A stretch of DNA of 64,000 nt from Tardibacter sp963781025 (GTDB lineage: Bacteria; Pseudomonadota; Alphaproteobacteria; Sphingomonadales; Sphingomonadaceae): positions 682,001-746,000 of the forward strand of contig CAWADU010000003.1 in assembly GCA_963781025.1 (NCBI GenBank). The letters are read 5' to 3'. The notes under the pieces are model-generated. The model was given only the letters and a program-made list of their open reading frames with translations, ran no database searches and was not told the DNA's origin. The position numbers and the translations under genes are program-made. Positions 1 through 9,312 of the stretch are shown piece by piece (position 1 is the first letter of the stretch; each line of letters begins with the position of its first letter).

Positions 1-1262
1 GCGGCTCGGCGCTTGGACCTGCGCTTCTGGTCGACGCGCTTGGCCGGGAATCCGGTCGTTATGAGGTCGCGGTCGTTTCCAACGTCGACGGGCATGCGCT
101 TGAGCGGGTGTTCGATCGCTTCGATCCTGAAACAACGCTCATCGTCATCGCGTCGAAGACCTTCACGACCACAGAAACCATGCTCAACGCCCAAAGCGCG
201 CTGGCCTGGCTGGCGGAAAACGGCGTCGAGGATCCCTATGGGCGGGTGATCGGGCTGACCGCCAGCCCCGAACGCGCGGTGGAATTCGGGATCGATGAAA
301 CCCGTATCCTGCCATTCTCCGAAACCGTCGGCGGACGCTATTCGCTATGGTCGGCCATCGGCTTTCCGGCGGCGCTGGCGCTCGGCTGGGATTCTTTCGA
401 ACAGATGCTGGAGGGCGCGGCCCTGATGGACCGGCATTTTCGGTTCGCGCCGGCCGAAAAGAATGCGCCGCTGCTGGCTGCGTTCGCCGACCTTTATTAC
501 GCGCGCGGCAGGGGCGCGGAAACGCGAGCGGTGTTCGCCTACGACGAACGGCTGCGGCTGCTGCCGTCGTACCTCCAGCAACTGGAAATGGAGAGCAACG
601 GCAAGTCGGTGACCGCGTCGGGCGATCCTGTGGATGAGCCGACCGCGCCGATCACCTGGGGCGGCATCGGCACCGACGCACAGCACGCCGTCTTCCAGTT
701 GCTTCACCAGGGCACGCATCTGACACCAGTGGAATTTCTCGCCGTCACCCAACCCGGCCATGCGCTGGATCCGGCGCATCACCGCCAGCTTCTCGCCAAC
801 TGCTTTGCCCAGGGCGCGGCGCTGATGCGGGGGCGGACATTCAAGGAAGCGCTGGCCAAATCGGGCGGAGAGCCGGCGCTTGCCCGCGCCAAGACGTTTT
901 CGGGGGACCGCCCATCGGTTACGATATTGCTCGACCGGCTCGATCCGGCGACGCTGGGCGCGCTGATCGCCTTTTACGAGCATCGGACATTTTCCAACGC
1001 GGCGCTGATGGGCATCAATCCGTTCGACCAATGGGGTGTCGAGCTAGGCAAGGAAATCGCCAAAACGATCGAGGCCGAGCTGGACGGGGAGGGGGAAGGC
1101 GGCTTCGACCCATCCACCCGCGCGCTGATAGCCCGGACGCTCGGGCGAAAAATCGTCCATTGTCATCCAACTGAAACAATTGGACAATCTAGTGTTTACC
1201 CTCTCGCTCTAGAAGGCGTCCCCGGGTGCAGCCGAGCCTGCACGGCAAGTGGGGTCGTATGA
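1..1262 (+). CDS. pgi: glucose-6-phosphate isomerase, 5' end cut by the window
   Basis: Interconverts glucose-6-phosphate and fructose-6-phosphate in the cytoplasm. The reading frame is open from base 3. The first visible residues read GSALGPALLVDAL, the sugar-phosphate-binding glycine/serine segment of the PGI family, followed by ASKTFTTTETMLNA, another family hallmark. Roughly the first quarter of the protein lies upstream of the window. The C-terminal part contains NPFDQWGVELGK, as expected. Family homology seems to end near base 1145. The last 35 or so codons run through AT-richer DNA with an imperfect inverted repeat, so the natural stop may have been lost or shifted by an indel. The stop overlaps the ATG of the next gene (ATGA). 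Identity is certain; the C-terminus is doubtful. Confidence 0.95.
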   Translation, partial: GSALGPALLVDALGRESGRYEVAVVSNVDGHALERVFDRFDPETTLIVIASKTFTTTETMLNAQSALAWLAENGVEDPYGRVIGLTASPERAVEFGIDETRILPFSETVGGRYSLWSAIGFPAALALGWDSFEQMLEGAALMDRHFRFAPAEKNAPLLAAFADLYYARGRGAETRAVFAYDERLRLLPSYLQQLEMESNGKSVTASGDPVDEPTAPITWGGIGTDAQHAVFQLLHQGTHLTPVEFLAVTQPGHALDPAHHRQLLANCFAQGAALMRGRTFKEALAKSGGEPALARAKTFSGDRPSVTILLDRLDPATLGALIAFYEHRTFSNAALMGINPFDQWGVELGKEIAKTIEAELDGEGEGGFDPSTRALIARTLGRKIVHCHPTETIGQSSVYPLALEGVPGCSRACTASGVV

Positions 1263-3065
1263 CAACAGCGTTGAGTGGTTCTGGCAGAGGTCGGCTCGTC
1301 GGCCTTTGCGTCGCGGATCTGCGGCGAAAGGTACGCAATATCGCGGCGCAGTCGATCAAGCGCCGGCTGAGCGTGGTCCTCGGGCTGGTGATCGGGCTGC
1401 AACTGCTGGTTGGGGGCGCCCTGCTTTGCGGTACGCTGATCAGCCGCGAAGCTTTGGTTTCCCTCTACGAAGATCGTCTCGTTGCATTCCAGCACCTGAA
1501 GGCGGTCAATGACGGTTTCGCGCTTTCGGTAGTGGAAGTGGCGCACAAGGTCCGCGACGGCAATATGAATGCGGCGAGCGGGTTAGCCGCGCTTGAAGAC
1601 GTCCAGCCGATGATCGAACAGAACTGGCGAAGCTTTGCCGCCCTCAACCGGTCGCCGTCGGACAAGCCGGAAATGGCGGCGCTGTCGGAAGCGAAGGGCA
1701 GGGCGGATCAGGCGTTCGATCAACTCGTTCGCATTCTGAAGCACGGCGGCGACCGGGACTTGCTCGATTTCTTCGTGACTGGTTCGCTCTACAGTTTCAT
1801 CGACCCGCTGTTCATCGCCATCGCCCAACACAGCGACAACCAACTTAGCGCCTCCCGTGCCGATATCGCTGCCACCGCGGCCCAGTTGCGCATGCTGCTG
1901 ATCCTGTCCGGCCTCCTCGCCATCGCGGCGATCCTGAGCGCCCTTATGGGGCTGAGGGTGATGGCGGCGACGGTCGTGGCCCCTCTGGAACAATTGGCCG
2001 GAGCGCTTGGCGGGGACATGACGCTGGGAATGGTGCCGGGGACGGAACGCAGGGACGAAATCGGGCAGGTTGCCCGGGCGCTGGAATCATCCATGCAACG
2101 CGCGGCCGGGGCTGCCCGGCTGGAGCGCGAGGCGACGGAAGAACGCCGCCGCCGACTCCTCGAACAAACCGATGCCGAACGGCTCCGCGCCGAAGAACAG
2201 GAACGGCAGGCGGAACGAGCGCATCTCCTTGACCAGCATTTCGCGGCATTTCAGGAAGACGGCGTCCAGCTTGCGAAGGCCATAGGCACGGTCGTCGACC
2301 GGCTGCGCGAACTGTCCAACGCCTCCGCGCAGCATGCGCGCGCCAATCTGGCGTCGGTGGCGGACGCTGCTGCCGGTTCGGTACAGGCGGCGGAAAGTGT
2401 TCGCGCGGTTGCCTGCACCAGTGGCCGGATGGTCGATTTCAATCGACGCCATCCGCGTTCAGACCCAGGCCAGCCAGCAGCTTGTCGACAATGCGGTGGG
2501 CGAGGCACGGGGTGCTGGCGATCAGGTGAAGCACCTGCTCCAGTCGGTCGATCTCATCCGCAAGGCTGCAGGCGATATCGGTGAGATCGCGGCGCAGACC
2601 AACCTCCTTGCCCTCAACGCGTCCATCGAGGCGTCGCGTGCGGGCGAAGCGGGGCGCGGGTTCGCGGTCGTGGCCGCTGAGGTGAAATCGCTGGCGGGTG
2701 AAAGCGGGCGGGTCGCGATGGGCATTGGCGGCTGGCTGGATGAGGTCGGCAACGCGTCCCATATGTCCGCCGCCTCGCTTGCTCACATTGGCGAAACCAT
2801 CGGGCAGATCGAAGATGCCTCGCGGCTGATCGGGGATGCGATCGACGAACAGGCGCTCGCTTCCTCCGAAATCGCGTCCTCGGCCGATCAGGTCGCGGCG
2901 GGCGCCGAGGAAGTGTCGCGCGTGGTCGACGATCTTCGCCGCCAGAGCGCCGAGGCGGAAAAGGCGGCGATGCAGGTAATGGCGATCGCGAGCGAACTTG
3001 CCGGCCAGTCGTCCATGATGCAGATGCGGATGCGGGATTTCTTCGATACCATCCGCCGCATTTAG
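1259..3065 (+). pseudogene. methyl-accepting chemotaxis protein, single-base frameshift
   Basis: An inner-membrane chemoreceptor that would signal to CheA/CheW. The ATG at 1259 overlaps the pgi stop. Two membrane segments lie near residues 35-60 and 209-235 and frame a periplasmic sensor of about 150 residues. A HAMP-like region and a charged coiled coil follow. The signalling tip (QTNLLALNASIEASRAGE, then GRGFAVVAAEV) is present, but in the next reading frame. The frame changes at the TTT of 2437-2439. Removing one T gives a continuous protein of about 601 residues reading DSIDAIRVQTQ across the junction. As given, the first frame stops at 2584 without the signalling domain, and the second frame alone (2334-3065) lacks the membrane part. 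It could be a true pseudogene or a homopolymer sequencing error. The ligand is unknown. Confidence 0.85.
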
Positions 3066-3132
3066 GCATCCTTCTTGCGCTTATCGTCCATGTGCATAAT
3101 GTCGCGCCCAATTAATGGGGAAGAGAGAGCGC

Positions 3133-4743
3133 ATGACCGAAGCCGCCGCCGCCGCGACCGAAGACTATGTGATCGACGCCAAGCGGGACCGTCTGGTCAT
3201 CCTGGCGTCGTCGCTCGGCACCGTTTTCGAATGGTATGATTTTTTCGTTTACGGTACGCTGGCGGCGCTGATCGGCCGTCTGTTTTTCCCGGTCGAGAAT
3301 GAGAGCACGGCGTTCCTTCTTTCGCTGGCGACCTTTGGCGCGGGGTTCGGCGTCAGGCCGCTGGGCGCGGTTCTCTTCGGTTATCTCGGCGACAAACTCG
3401 GGCGCAAATATACCTTCCTCGTCACCATAACGCTGATGGGCATAGCCACTGCCGGGGTTGGGATGCTGCCGACCTTCGCGCAGGCTGGCATGCTGGCGCC
3501 AGCGTTGCTGGTGATCATGCGGCTGGCCCAGGGCCTCGCGCTTGGCGGTGAATATGGCGGGGCGGCGATCTATGTCGCCGAACATGCGCCGCCGGGCAAG
3601 CGCGGCTTCTACACCAGCTTCATCCAGGCGAGCGTCATAGGCGGCTTCCTGCTGTCGCTGATGGTCGTGCTTGCTTCGGGCGCGTTTGTCGATCCGGTGC
3701 ATTGGGAGCAATGGGGCTGGCGCATTCCCTTCATCTTCTCGCTCGTCCTGCTGGCGGTTTCCCTCTGGATAAGGCTGAAGCTCAAGGAAAGCCCGGTGTT
3801 TCAGGCCATGAAGGCCGCGGGCGAAACCGCGCACAATCCGTTGAAGGAAAGCTTTTCGACCTGGCCCAACATAAAGATGGTGCTGGTCGCGCTGTTCGGC
3901 ATTGCGTCGGGCCTCACCGTCATATGGTATACGGCTCAGTTCCAGGCGCTTTATTTCCTCCAGAGCGCGCTTCGGGTCGATGAGGTTTCCGCCCGGCTGA
4001 TCATAGGCGCGGGCGCGGCCTTCAGCCTGTTCTGGTTCCTGCTGTTCGGCTGGTTATCGGACAAGATCGGACGCAAAAAGCCCATCGTCGCCGGCTATGC
4101 GCTTACCTTGCTCCTGATCTTTCCGCTGTTTCACCTCATGGCCAACTCGGCCAATCCGGGGCTGGCCCAGGCGATAGAAAAAATGCCCGTCGTCGTGGCC
4201 GGGGGCGACTGCTCCTATAATCCGCTCGCCAGCAAGGGGCAGGCCACCGAATGCGGCCGAATTCTCGACGCGCTTTCGAAAACTGGTGTGGCCTACACCA
4301 AGGTTGACGCTCCTTCCGGGACGCGGCCGGTAGTCACCATCGGCGGACAGGCGGTGCAGTCGACCGACAAGGCGTCGCTGGAAAATGCACTGGCGGCCGC
4401 AGGTTATCCGCTCGACAAGGTGAAGCCGCGCGGGCTCGATTTCTGGACGATCGTGTTCGCGATCGTCATCATCGGCATGCTCTCGGGCATGACCTACGGG
4501 CCTGTCGCCGCGCTGCTGGTGGAGATGTTTCCCGCGCGCGTGCGCTACACCTCGATGTCGATCCCCTACCACATAGGCACGGGCTATTTCGGTGGCTTTC
4601 TGCCGTTCATCAGCCAGTATATCGTGGCCAAGACCGGCGATCCCTTCAATGGCCTCTGGTATACCTTCGGCGTTGTCGCCATGGCGCTGGTGGTCACGCT
4701 GTTCTGGCTTCCCGAAACCGTCGGGCGCGACGTTCACAAATAG
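3133..4743 (+). CDS. MFS transporter, metabolite:H+ symporter (ProP/KgtP-like) family
   Basis: A 536-residue inner-membrane transporter. SSLGTVFEWYDFFVYGTLAA near the N-terminus, GYLGDKLGRKYT in the loop after helix 2 and RLAQGLALGGEYGG are signatures of the metabolite:H+ symporter branch, which takes up osmolytes or organic acids; the substrate cannot be told. Between the later helices, about residues 350-432, a hydrophilic insert of some 80 residues carries two cysteines (GDCSYNPL and TECGRIL). This makes the protein about 100 residues longer than E. coli ProP-type members. The start at 3133 is chosen because a GGGAAGAGAGAG stretch lies just upstream; an in-frame ATG at 3115 is the alternative. 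A weak promoter (TTGCGC, 16 bases, TAATGT) may lie at 3075-3102. Confidence 0.9.
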   Translation: MTEAAAAATEDYVIDAKRDRLVILASSLGTVFEWYDFFVYGTLAALIGRLFFPVENESTAFLLSLATFGAGFGVRPLGAVLFGYLGDKLGRKYTFLVTITLMGIATAGVGMLPTFAQAGMLAPALLVIMRLAQGLALGGEYGGAAIYVAEHAPPGKRGFYTSFIQASVIGGFLLSLMVVLASGAFVDPVHWEQWGWRIPFIFSLVLLAVSLWIRLKLKESPVFQAMKAAGETAHNPLKESFSTWPNIKMVLVALFGIASGLTVIWYTAQFQALYFLQSALRVDEVSARLIIGAGAAFSLFWFLLFGWLSDKIGRKKPIVAGYALTLLLIFPLFHLMANSANPGLAQAIEKMPVVVAGGDCSYNPLASKGQATECGRILDALSKTGVAYTKVDAPSGTRPVVTIGGQAVQSTDKASLENALAAAGYPLDKVKPRGLDFWTIVFAIVIIGMLSGMTYGPVAALLVEMFPARVRYTSMSIPYHIGTGYFGGFLPFISQYIVAKTGDPFNGLWYTFGVVAMALVVTLFWLPETVGRDVHK

Positions 4744-4849
4744 AGCAATATGCTTGCGTCGAGCGGTGGTTCGCACCACAGGTGCACCCCGTTCGTTCGC
4801 TGTTCAGCTTGGCAGCGTCATTGAAGACATAAAAGGACGATTTGAAGCG

Positions 4850-5173
4850 ATGACCCGCCCGCTCAAATTCCTCGCCCCGGCCATGCTGCTCGGTCTGGCG
4901 CTTGCCGGATGCTCGACGCCCGAAGCGAAGGTCCGCTCGCGCCTTGTCGGACTGGGCCTCAGCCCTCCGATGGCGGGATGCATGGCGGACCGGATGGTGG
5001 ACCGCTTGTCCTACGCCCAGCTTCGTCGCCTGGGTGAACTCGGCGGTCTTGCCAGGCATGACGTACGCGAGATGCGCGTAGGGCAATTGCTCGAGCGCAC
5101 CAAGGCGCTTCATGACCCGGAGATCCTCGGCGTGGTGAGCCGGGCGGCGATCGGGTGTGCGATCGCCGGTTAG
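4850..5173 (+). CDS. small lipoprotein of unknown function
   Basis: A 107-residue protein starting MTRPLKFLAP with a hydrophobic signal segment ending in a lipobox (LALAGC), so the cysteine near residue 20 should be lipidated and the protein anchored in the envelope. The mature part has two further cysteines (GCMADRM and IGCAIAG) that could form a disulfide. It is otherwise a short helical domain that I do not recognise. AAGGACG upstream of the ATG serves as ribosome-binding site. It stands alone after the MFS gene and converges on uvrB. Confidence 0.7.
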   Translation: MTRPLKFLAPAMLLGLALAGCSTPEAKVRSRLVGLGLSPPMAGCMADRMVDRLSYAQLRRLGELGGLARHDVREMRVGQLLERTKALHDPEILGVVSRAAIGCAIAG

Positions 5174-5180
5174 GCCGGCA

Positions 5181-5288
5181 TCAAACAGGTCGGCGCAGAT
5201 CGGCGCGCATCGCCCAGATGGCGAATCGCGTCATCAGACTGGTCGTCGCAATGCGCCTGAATCCCATAACAGCCAGTAGTTGAGCCAT
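5181..5288 (-). CDS. possible 35-residue peptide
   Basis: A short reading frame (MAQLLAVMGFRRIATTSLM at its start) with an AGGGGG motif seven bases upstream of its ATG, in the 250-base space between two convergent genes. It is basic and amphipathic, with no recognised family. Only the good ribosome-binding site supports it; codon use says little at this length. The rest of 5174-5423 shows no other gene. Confidence 0.2.
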   Translation of the reverse strand: MAQLLAVMGFRRIATTSLMTRFAIWAMRADLRRPV

Positions 5289-5423
5289 GACATTACCCCC
5301 TGAACATGGCTTTCCCTGACCGACGTGCGCTGCACCGTGATGACGGCTGCGTGACCATAATGTGTCGCTGCGGCAAACCGCTGGCGGCTAATCTGGAAGA
5401 AGGCAGCGAAGCTTCCTTACCGT

Positions 5424-7571
5424 CTAGCGCCGTTTCCCCACCCTGATCGCCTTGGTCTTGCCGAAGCGGGTGGCGCGGGTGCCGGGCGCGCCGGCCATAG
5501 AACGCCCTTTCACCGGCGCGTGGTGGTGCTCGGGCGGCAGGCCGAGTTCCTGCTGTTCCAGCTTTCTGATCTCATCGCGAAGCCGGGCGGCTTCCTCGAA
5601 CTCCAGATCGCCCGCGGCCGTGCGCATCCGCTTTTCGAGGTCCTCGATATAGGCGCGGAGGTTGTGGCCGACGAGGTTCGAGGTTTCCTCGTCGATTTCG
5701 GGCGTCACATAGTCACCTGACGCGACATGGGCGACGACATCGGCGATATCGCGCCTGATCGTCGTCGGCGTGATGTTGTTCGCCTCGTTATAGGCGACCT
5801 GTTTCTCGCGGCGGCGGTCGGTTTCGGCAATGGCGCGCTGCATCGATCCGGTAACGCGATCGGCATAGAGGATCACCCGCCCGTCGACGTTGCGAGCCGC
5901 GCGGCCTATCGTCTGGATAAGAGAGGTTTCCGACCGCAGAAAGCCTTCCTTGTCGGCGTCCAGTATCGCGACCAGCCCGCATTCGGGAATATCCAGTCCC
6001 TCGCGCAGCAGGTTGATGCCGATCAGCACGTCATAGACGCCGAGCCGGAGGTCGCGGATCAACTCGATCCTTTCCAGCGTCTCGACGTCCGAGTGCATGT
6101 AGCGAACCCGCATGCCCGCTTCGTGGAGATATTCGGTGAGATCTTCGGCCATGCGCTTGGTCAGCGTCGTCACCAGTGTGCGAAAGCCGCGCGCCGCCGT
6201 CGCCCTCGATTCGAAGATCAGATCGTCGACCTGATGCTCCACAGGACGAATTTCGACCGGTGGATCGACCAGGCCGGTGGGCCGGATCACCTGTTCGGTG
6301 AATACGCCGCTGGTTTGCTCCATCTCCCAGGACCCCGGCGTCGCCGAAACGAACACCGATTGGGGCCGCATCACCTCCCATTCGGCGAAGCGCAACGGCC
6401 GGTTGTCGATCGCAGACGGCAGGCGGAACCCATATTCGGCAAGCGTCAGCTTCCGCCTATGGTCGCCGCGCGCCATGCCGCTGACCTGCGGCACGGTGAC
6501 ATGGCTTTCATCGACGAAGAGCAGCGCATTTTCGGGAAGATATTCGAACAGCGTCGGCGGCGGCTCGCCCGGCAGGCGTCCGGTCAGGAAGCGGCTGTAA
6601 TTCTCGATACCCGCGCATGACCCGGTGGCCGCGATCATCTCAAGGTCGAAATTCGTGCGCTGCTCCAGCCGCTGCGCTTCCAGCAGCCGGTTCTCCGCCT
6701 GCAATTCCTTCAATCTCTCGGCAAGCTCGTGGCGGATCGCCTCGGTCGCCTGCTTCAGCGTCGGTCCCGGCGTGACATAGTGAGAGTTCGCATAGACCTT
6801 CACCGTCTCCAGCGAGGCGACCTTCTTGCCTGTCAGCGGGTCGAACTCCACGATCTCCTCGATCTCGTCGCCGAAGAAGGTAAAACGCCAGGCGGTATCC
6901 TCGTAGTGAGACGGAAAAAGCTCGATGGTGTCGCCGCGCACCCTGAAAGCGCCGCGCTGGAACGCCGCTTCATTGCGCTTGTACTGAAGCGCAACCAGCT
7001 TCCTGATGATTTCGCGCGGGTCCACCGTCTGTCCCTTGGAGAGGGAAAAGGTCATCGCGGAATAGGTTTCGACCGATCCGATGCCGTAGAGGCATGACAC
7101 CGACGCCACGATCAGCACGTCGTCGCGTTCAAGCAATGCGCGCGTCGCCGAATGGCGCATCCGGTCGATCGCCTCGTTCACCGAACTTTCCTTTTCGATG
7201 TAGGTGTCGGTGCGCGGCACATAGGCTTCGGGCTGGTAATAGTCGTAGTAGCTGACGAAATACTCGACCGCATTTTCAGGGAAGAAGCTCTTGAACTCTC
7301 CATAGAGCTGTGCCGCCAGGATCTTGTTGGGGGCCAGCACAAGGGCGGGGCGCTGCAGTGCGTCGATCACCTTGGCCATGGTGAAGGTCTTGCCCGATCC
7401 GGTGACGCCCAGCAGTACCTGGTCACGCTCACCCTCCAGCGCCTGGTTTACAAGCTCGGCGATTGCCGCGGGCTGGTCTCCCGAAGGTTGATATTCGCTT
7501 TCCAGTTTAAACGGCTTGCCGCCTTCCGACTTCGGCGGGCGTTCGGGCCGGTGGGGCATGAACAGTGGCAT
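5424..7571 (-). CDS. uvrB: UvrABC system protein B
   Basis: The DNA-damage verification helicase of nucleotide excision repair, which works with UvrA and UvrC. From the ATG at 7571 it is 715 residues. Walker A (GVTGSGKT) lies near residue 58, the tyrosine-rich beta-hairpin (YYDYYQPEAY) near 110, helicase motifs such as SATPGSWE and QTIGRAARN in the middle, and a C-terminal UVR motif (LEFEEAARLRDEI) near 645 that binds UvrC. The frame stays open upstream to 7649, but that extension is not UvrB-like. A family-like start, MAIQIRTE at 7614, sits one frame off and would join after removing one base near 7590. Either translation starts at 7571 or the 5' end contains an indel. It is transcribed divergently from the DUF3617 gene. 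Confidence 0.93.
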   Translation of the reverse strand: MPLFMPHRPERPPKSEGGKPFKLESEYQPSGDQPAAIAELVNQALEGERDQVLLGVTGSGKTFTMAKVIDALQRPALVLAPNKILAAQLYGEFKSFFPENAVEYFVSYYDYYQPEAYVPRTDTYIEKESSVNEAIDRMRHSATRALLERDDVLIVASVSCLYGIGSVETYSAMTFSLSKGQTVDPREIIRKLVALQYKRNEAAFQRGAFRVRGDTIELFPSHYEDTAWRFTFFGDEIEEIVEFDPLTGKKVASLETVKVYANSHYVTPGPTLKQATEAIRHELAERLKELQAENRLLEAQRLEQRTNFDLEMIAATGSCAGIENYSRFLTGRLPGEPPPTLFEYLPENALLFVDESHVTVPQVSGMARGDHRRKLTLAEYGFRLPSAIDNRPLRFAEWEVMRPQSVFVSATPGSWEMEQTSGVFTEQVIRPTGLVDPPVEIRPVEHQVDDLIFESRATAARGFRTLVTTLTKRMAEDLTEYLHEAGMRVRYMHSDVETLERIELIRDLRLGVYDVLIGINLLREGLDIPECGLVAILDADKEGFLRSETSLIQTIGRAARNVDGRVILYADRVTGSMQRAIAETDRRREKQVAYNEANNITPTTIRRDIADVVAHVASGDYVTPEIDEETSNLVGHNLRAYIEDLEKRMRTAAGDLEFEEAARLRDEIRKLEQQELGLPPEHHHAPVKGRSMAGAPGTRATRFGKTKAIRVGKRR

Positions 7572-7707
7572 CGTTTCAGGTTCGGCGAGACTCTGTGCGG
7601 ATCTGAATGGCCATGGCCCATCATATGGGGCTGGTGCACAGATACGCAAACCCGCTATTGGTGCGGGAACGATAAGGTCGCGACATCACGTTTTGGGGAG
7701 AAATGCC

Positions 7708-8163
7708 ATGCGCGCCTTGTACGCCGCCGCGCTTGCCGGCGGTTTTGTTGCCGTCCCGGCGATTGCCGACACGCCTATCCAGCCGGGGCAATGGGAGCTT
7801 CGCACCATTGTCACTTCGGTCGACATGCCGGGCGCGCCGCCGCAGATGCTTGCGATGATGAAGAAGCCGCATGTCATGCGCCATTGCGTCACGCCGGAGC
7901 AGGCGGCCAAGGGCCCGCAGCAGATGCTCCAGGAAGGCAAGAGCGATTGCAGGTTCACCCGCTATGCGCTGGCGGGCGGCAGACTGGACGCGGCGATGCG
8001 ATGCAATTCCAAGGAACGCGGCGTCATGACCGTGACGACGAAGGGCCGGTTCACCCCCGCCAACTACGATGTCACCAGCGCCATGGTCATGAGCGGACCT
8101 CAGGGGAAGATGACCATGACATCGGCGGGGAAGGGCAAACGGCTGGGGCCATGCGCGAAATAG
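7708..8163 (+). CDS. DUF3617 family periplasmic protein
   Basis: A 151-residue exported protein. The signal peptide (MRALYAAALAGGFVAVPAIA) is followed by IQPGQWELRTIV, the usual opening of DUF3617 domains. Four cysteines (HCVTPEQ, SDCRF, MRCNS and GPCAK) are placed as in the family and probably pair in the periplasm. GGGGAG seven bases before the ATG supports the start. The last 13 bases overlap the nat gene, so the two are probably translated together. The function of the family is unknown. Confidence 0.85.
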   Translation: MRALYAAALAGGFVAVPAIADTPIQPGQWELRTIVTSVDMPGAPPQMLAMMKKPHVMRHCVTPEQAAKGPQQMLQEGKSDCRFTRYALAGGRLDAAMRCNSKERGVMTVTTKGRFTPANYDVTSAMVMSGPQGKMTMTSAGKGKRLGPCAK

Positions 8164-8942
8164 ACCTGCCGGCCTATTTTGAGCGCATCGGCCTTACCCA
8201 CGCGCCTGCCGCCGATCTCGAAGGGATGGAGGTGCTCCAGCGCGCGCATCTGCTGTCCATCCCGTTCGAGAATCTCGATATCGCGCTGGGGCGTGGGATC
8301 AGCCTCGATCCGGCTCGGGTGTTCGACAAACTCGTGACGCGCGGGCGCGGCGGCTATTGCTTCGAACATAACCTGATCTTCCTCGCGGTGCTTCACGCGC
8401 TCGGCTTCGCTGCGCGCCCTCTGATAGGCCGGGTGTGGCTTATGGCGGAGGACGTACCGGGGCGCACTCACCGACTTAATCGCGTGGAGATGGGTGGACG
8501 CGTCTGGATCGCCGATGTTGGATTCGGAGGCAGCCTTGCGCCGGTTCTGCCGCTTGAAAGCGATCATGTAAGGACCACGTCCGACGGCGTCCGGCACCGG
8601 TTTGTGACCGATGCCGATCATGGCTGGATGCTGGAGCGCGATTTCGGCAAGGGCTATCAGCGGCAATACAGCTTCACGCTGGAGAAGGCTTGGCCGATCG
8701 ATTTCGTGCTGGGCAACCACTATACCTCAACGGCGCCGGCCTCGCTGTTCACCTCAGTCAAGATGGTGAGCATCCCGACGCCCGCAGGCTTTGTTTCGCT
8801 GATGGATCGCAAGTTGCGGCTGGCCAGCGGGGATGTTCGCGAAATTGCCAATGCAGCCGCGTATCGCGGCGCGCTCCGCCGTTATTTCGGGATCGACCTG
8901 CTGCCGGAAGAGATCGCCGGGCTTGGCCTGTTTGGCGACTGA
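8151..8942 (+). CDS. nat: arylamine N-acetyltransferase
   Basis: A cytoplasmic enzyme of 263 residues that transfers acetyl from acetyl-CoA to arylamines or hydrazines. The catalytic triad can be read: cysteine in RGRGGYCFEHN (near 69), histidine in RTHRLNRVE (near 107) and aspartate in WIADVGFGGS (near 122). SIPFENLDI near the N-terminus is a family motif. The start ATG lies inside the 3' end of the DUF3617 gene. The physiological substrate is unknown. Confidence 0.93.
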   Translation: MREIDLPAYFERIGLTHAPAADLEGMEVLQRAHLLSIPFENLDIALGRGISLDPARVFDKLVTRGRGGYCFEHNLIFLAVLHALGFAARPLIGRVWLMAEDVPGRTHRLNRVEMGGRVWIADVGFGGSLAPVLPLESDHVRTTSDGVRHRFVTDADHGWMLERDFGKGYQRQYSFTLEKAWPIDFVLGNHYTSTAPASLFTSVKMVSIPTPAGFVSLMDRKLRLASGDVREIANAAAYRGALRRYFGIDLLPEEIAGLGLFGD

Positions 8943-9312
8943 ACGCGAAGAAGCCGCCAGCCGGTCCGGGCGGAATGCAAAGGCGTCCGGATTTAAAAGA
9001 ATCCGGACGCCCCGTGACGAACTTAATCGCCTGCCCCCTTAAATGGCTTTCGCCAAGCATAGCCGCGCTTCTGTTCCACCCCGGTGGGTGTCGAGCTGCG
9101 ATCTATCCCCCCTGAACCATGGCCGAAAAGCCGTTGCTCCAGTAGTGTCACGCTAGGTCCGCCAAAGTAATTTGTCATCAGCGAACCGGGCGATGCTTGA
9201 AAGAAACCACCCGCCTGTGCCCTGAATGCAACAACAGTGCTTCGCCACCGCCGCCGTTGCCAAAGCCGGCGACCATGCTAGATGCGAGCATTATCCTCAG
9301 ACAAGGTGATCC
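8943..9312. other. 370-base intergenic region without a recognisable gene
   Basis: Lies between nat and proS. It holds one perfect hairpin (entered separately) and several frames shorter than 70 codons with no convincing ribosome-binding site. I found no tRNA-like cloverleaf. The promoter of proS must lie here; a possible -10-like TTATCC sits near 9292, but no clear -35 was seen. Confidence 0.5.
8982..9011 (+). terminator. 12-bp perfect hairpin after nat
   Basis: The arms GGCGTCCGGATT and AATCCGGACGCC flank a six-base loop (TAAAAG), 40 bases after the nat stop. The stem is strong, but no T run follows on the plus strand, so it may act as an RNA 3'-end stabiliser rather than a classic intrinsic terminator. 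Confidence 0.55.

Noticed and set aside
7666..7692. GGAAC followed by GTT before the DUF3617 gene, resembling an EcfG promoter
   Set aside because: The spacer is 19 bases, outside the 16-17 of the consensus.
7152..8150. Long 5' extension of the nat frame back into uvrB
   Set aside because: It is antisense to uvrB and out of frame with DUF3617; NAT homology begins at 8151.
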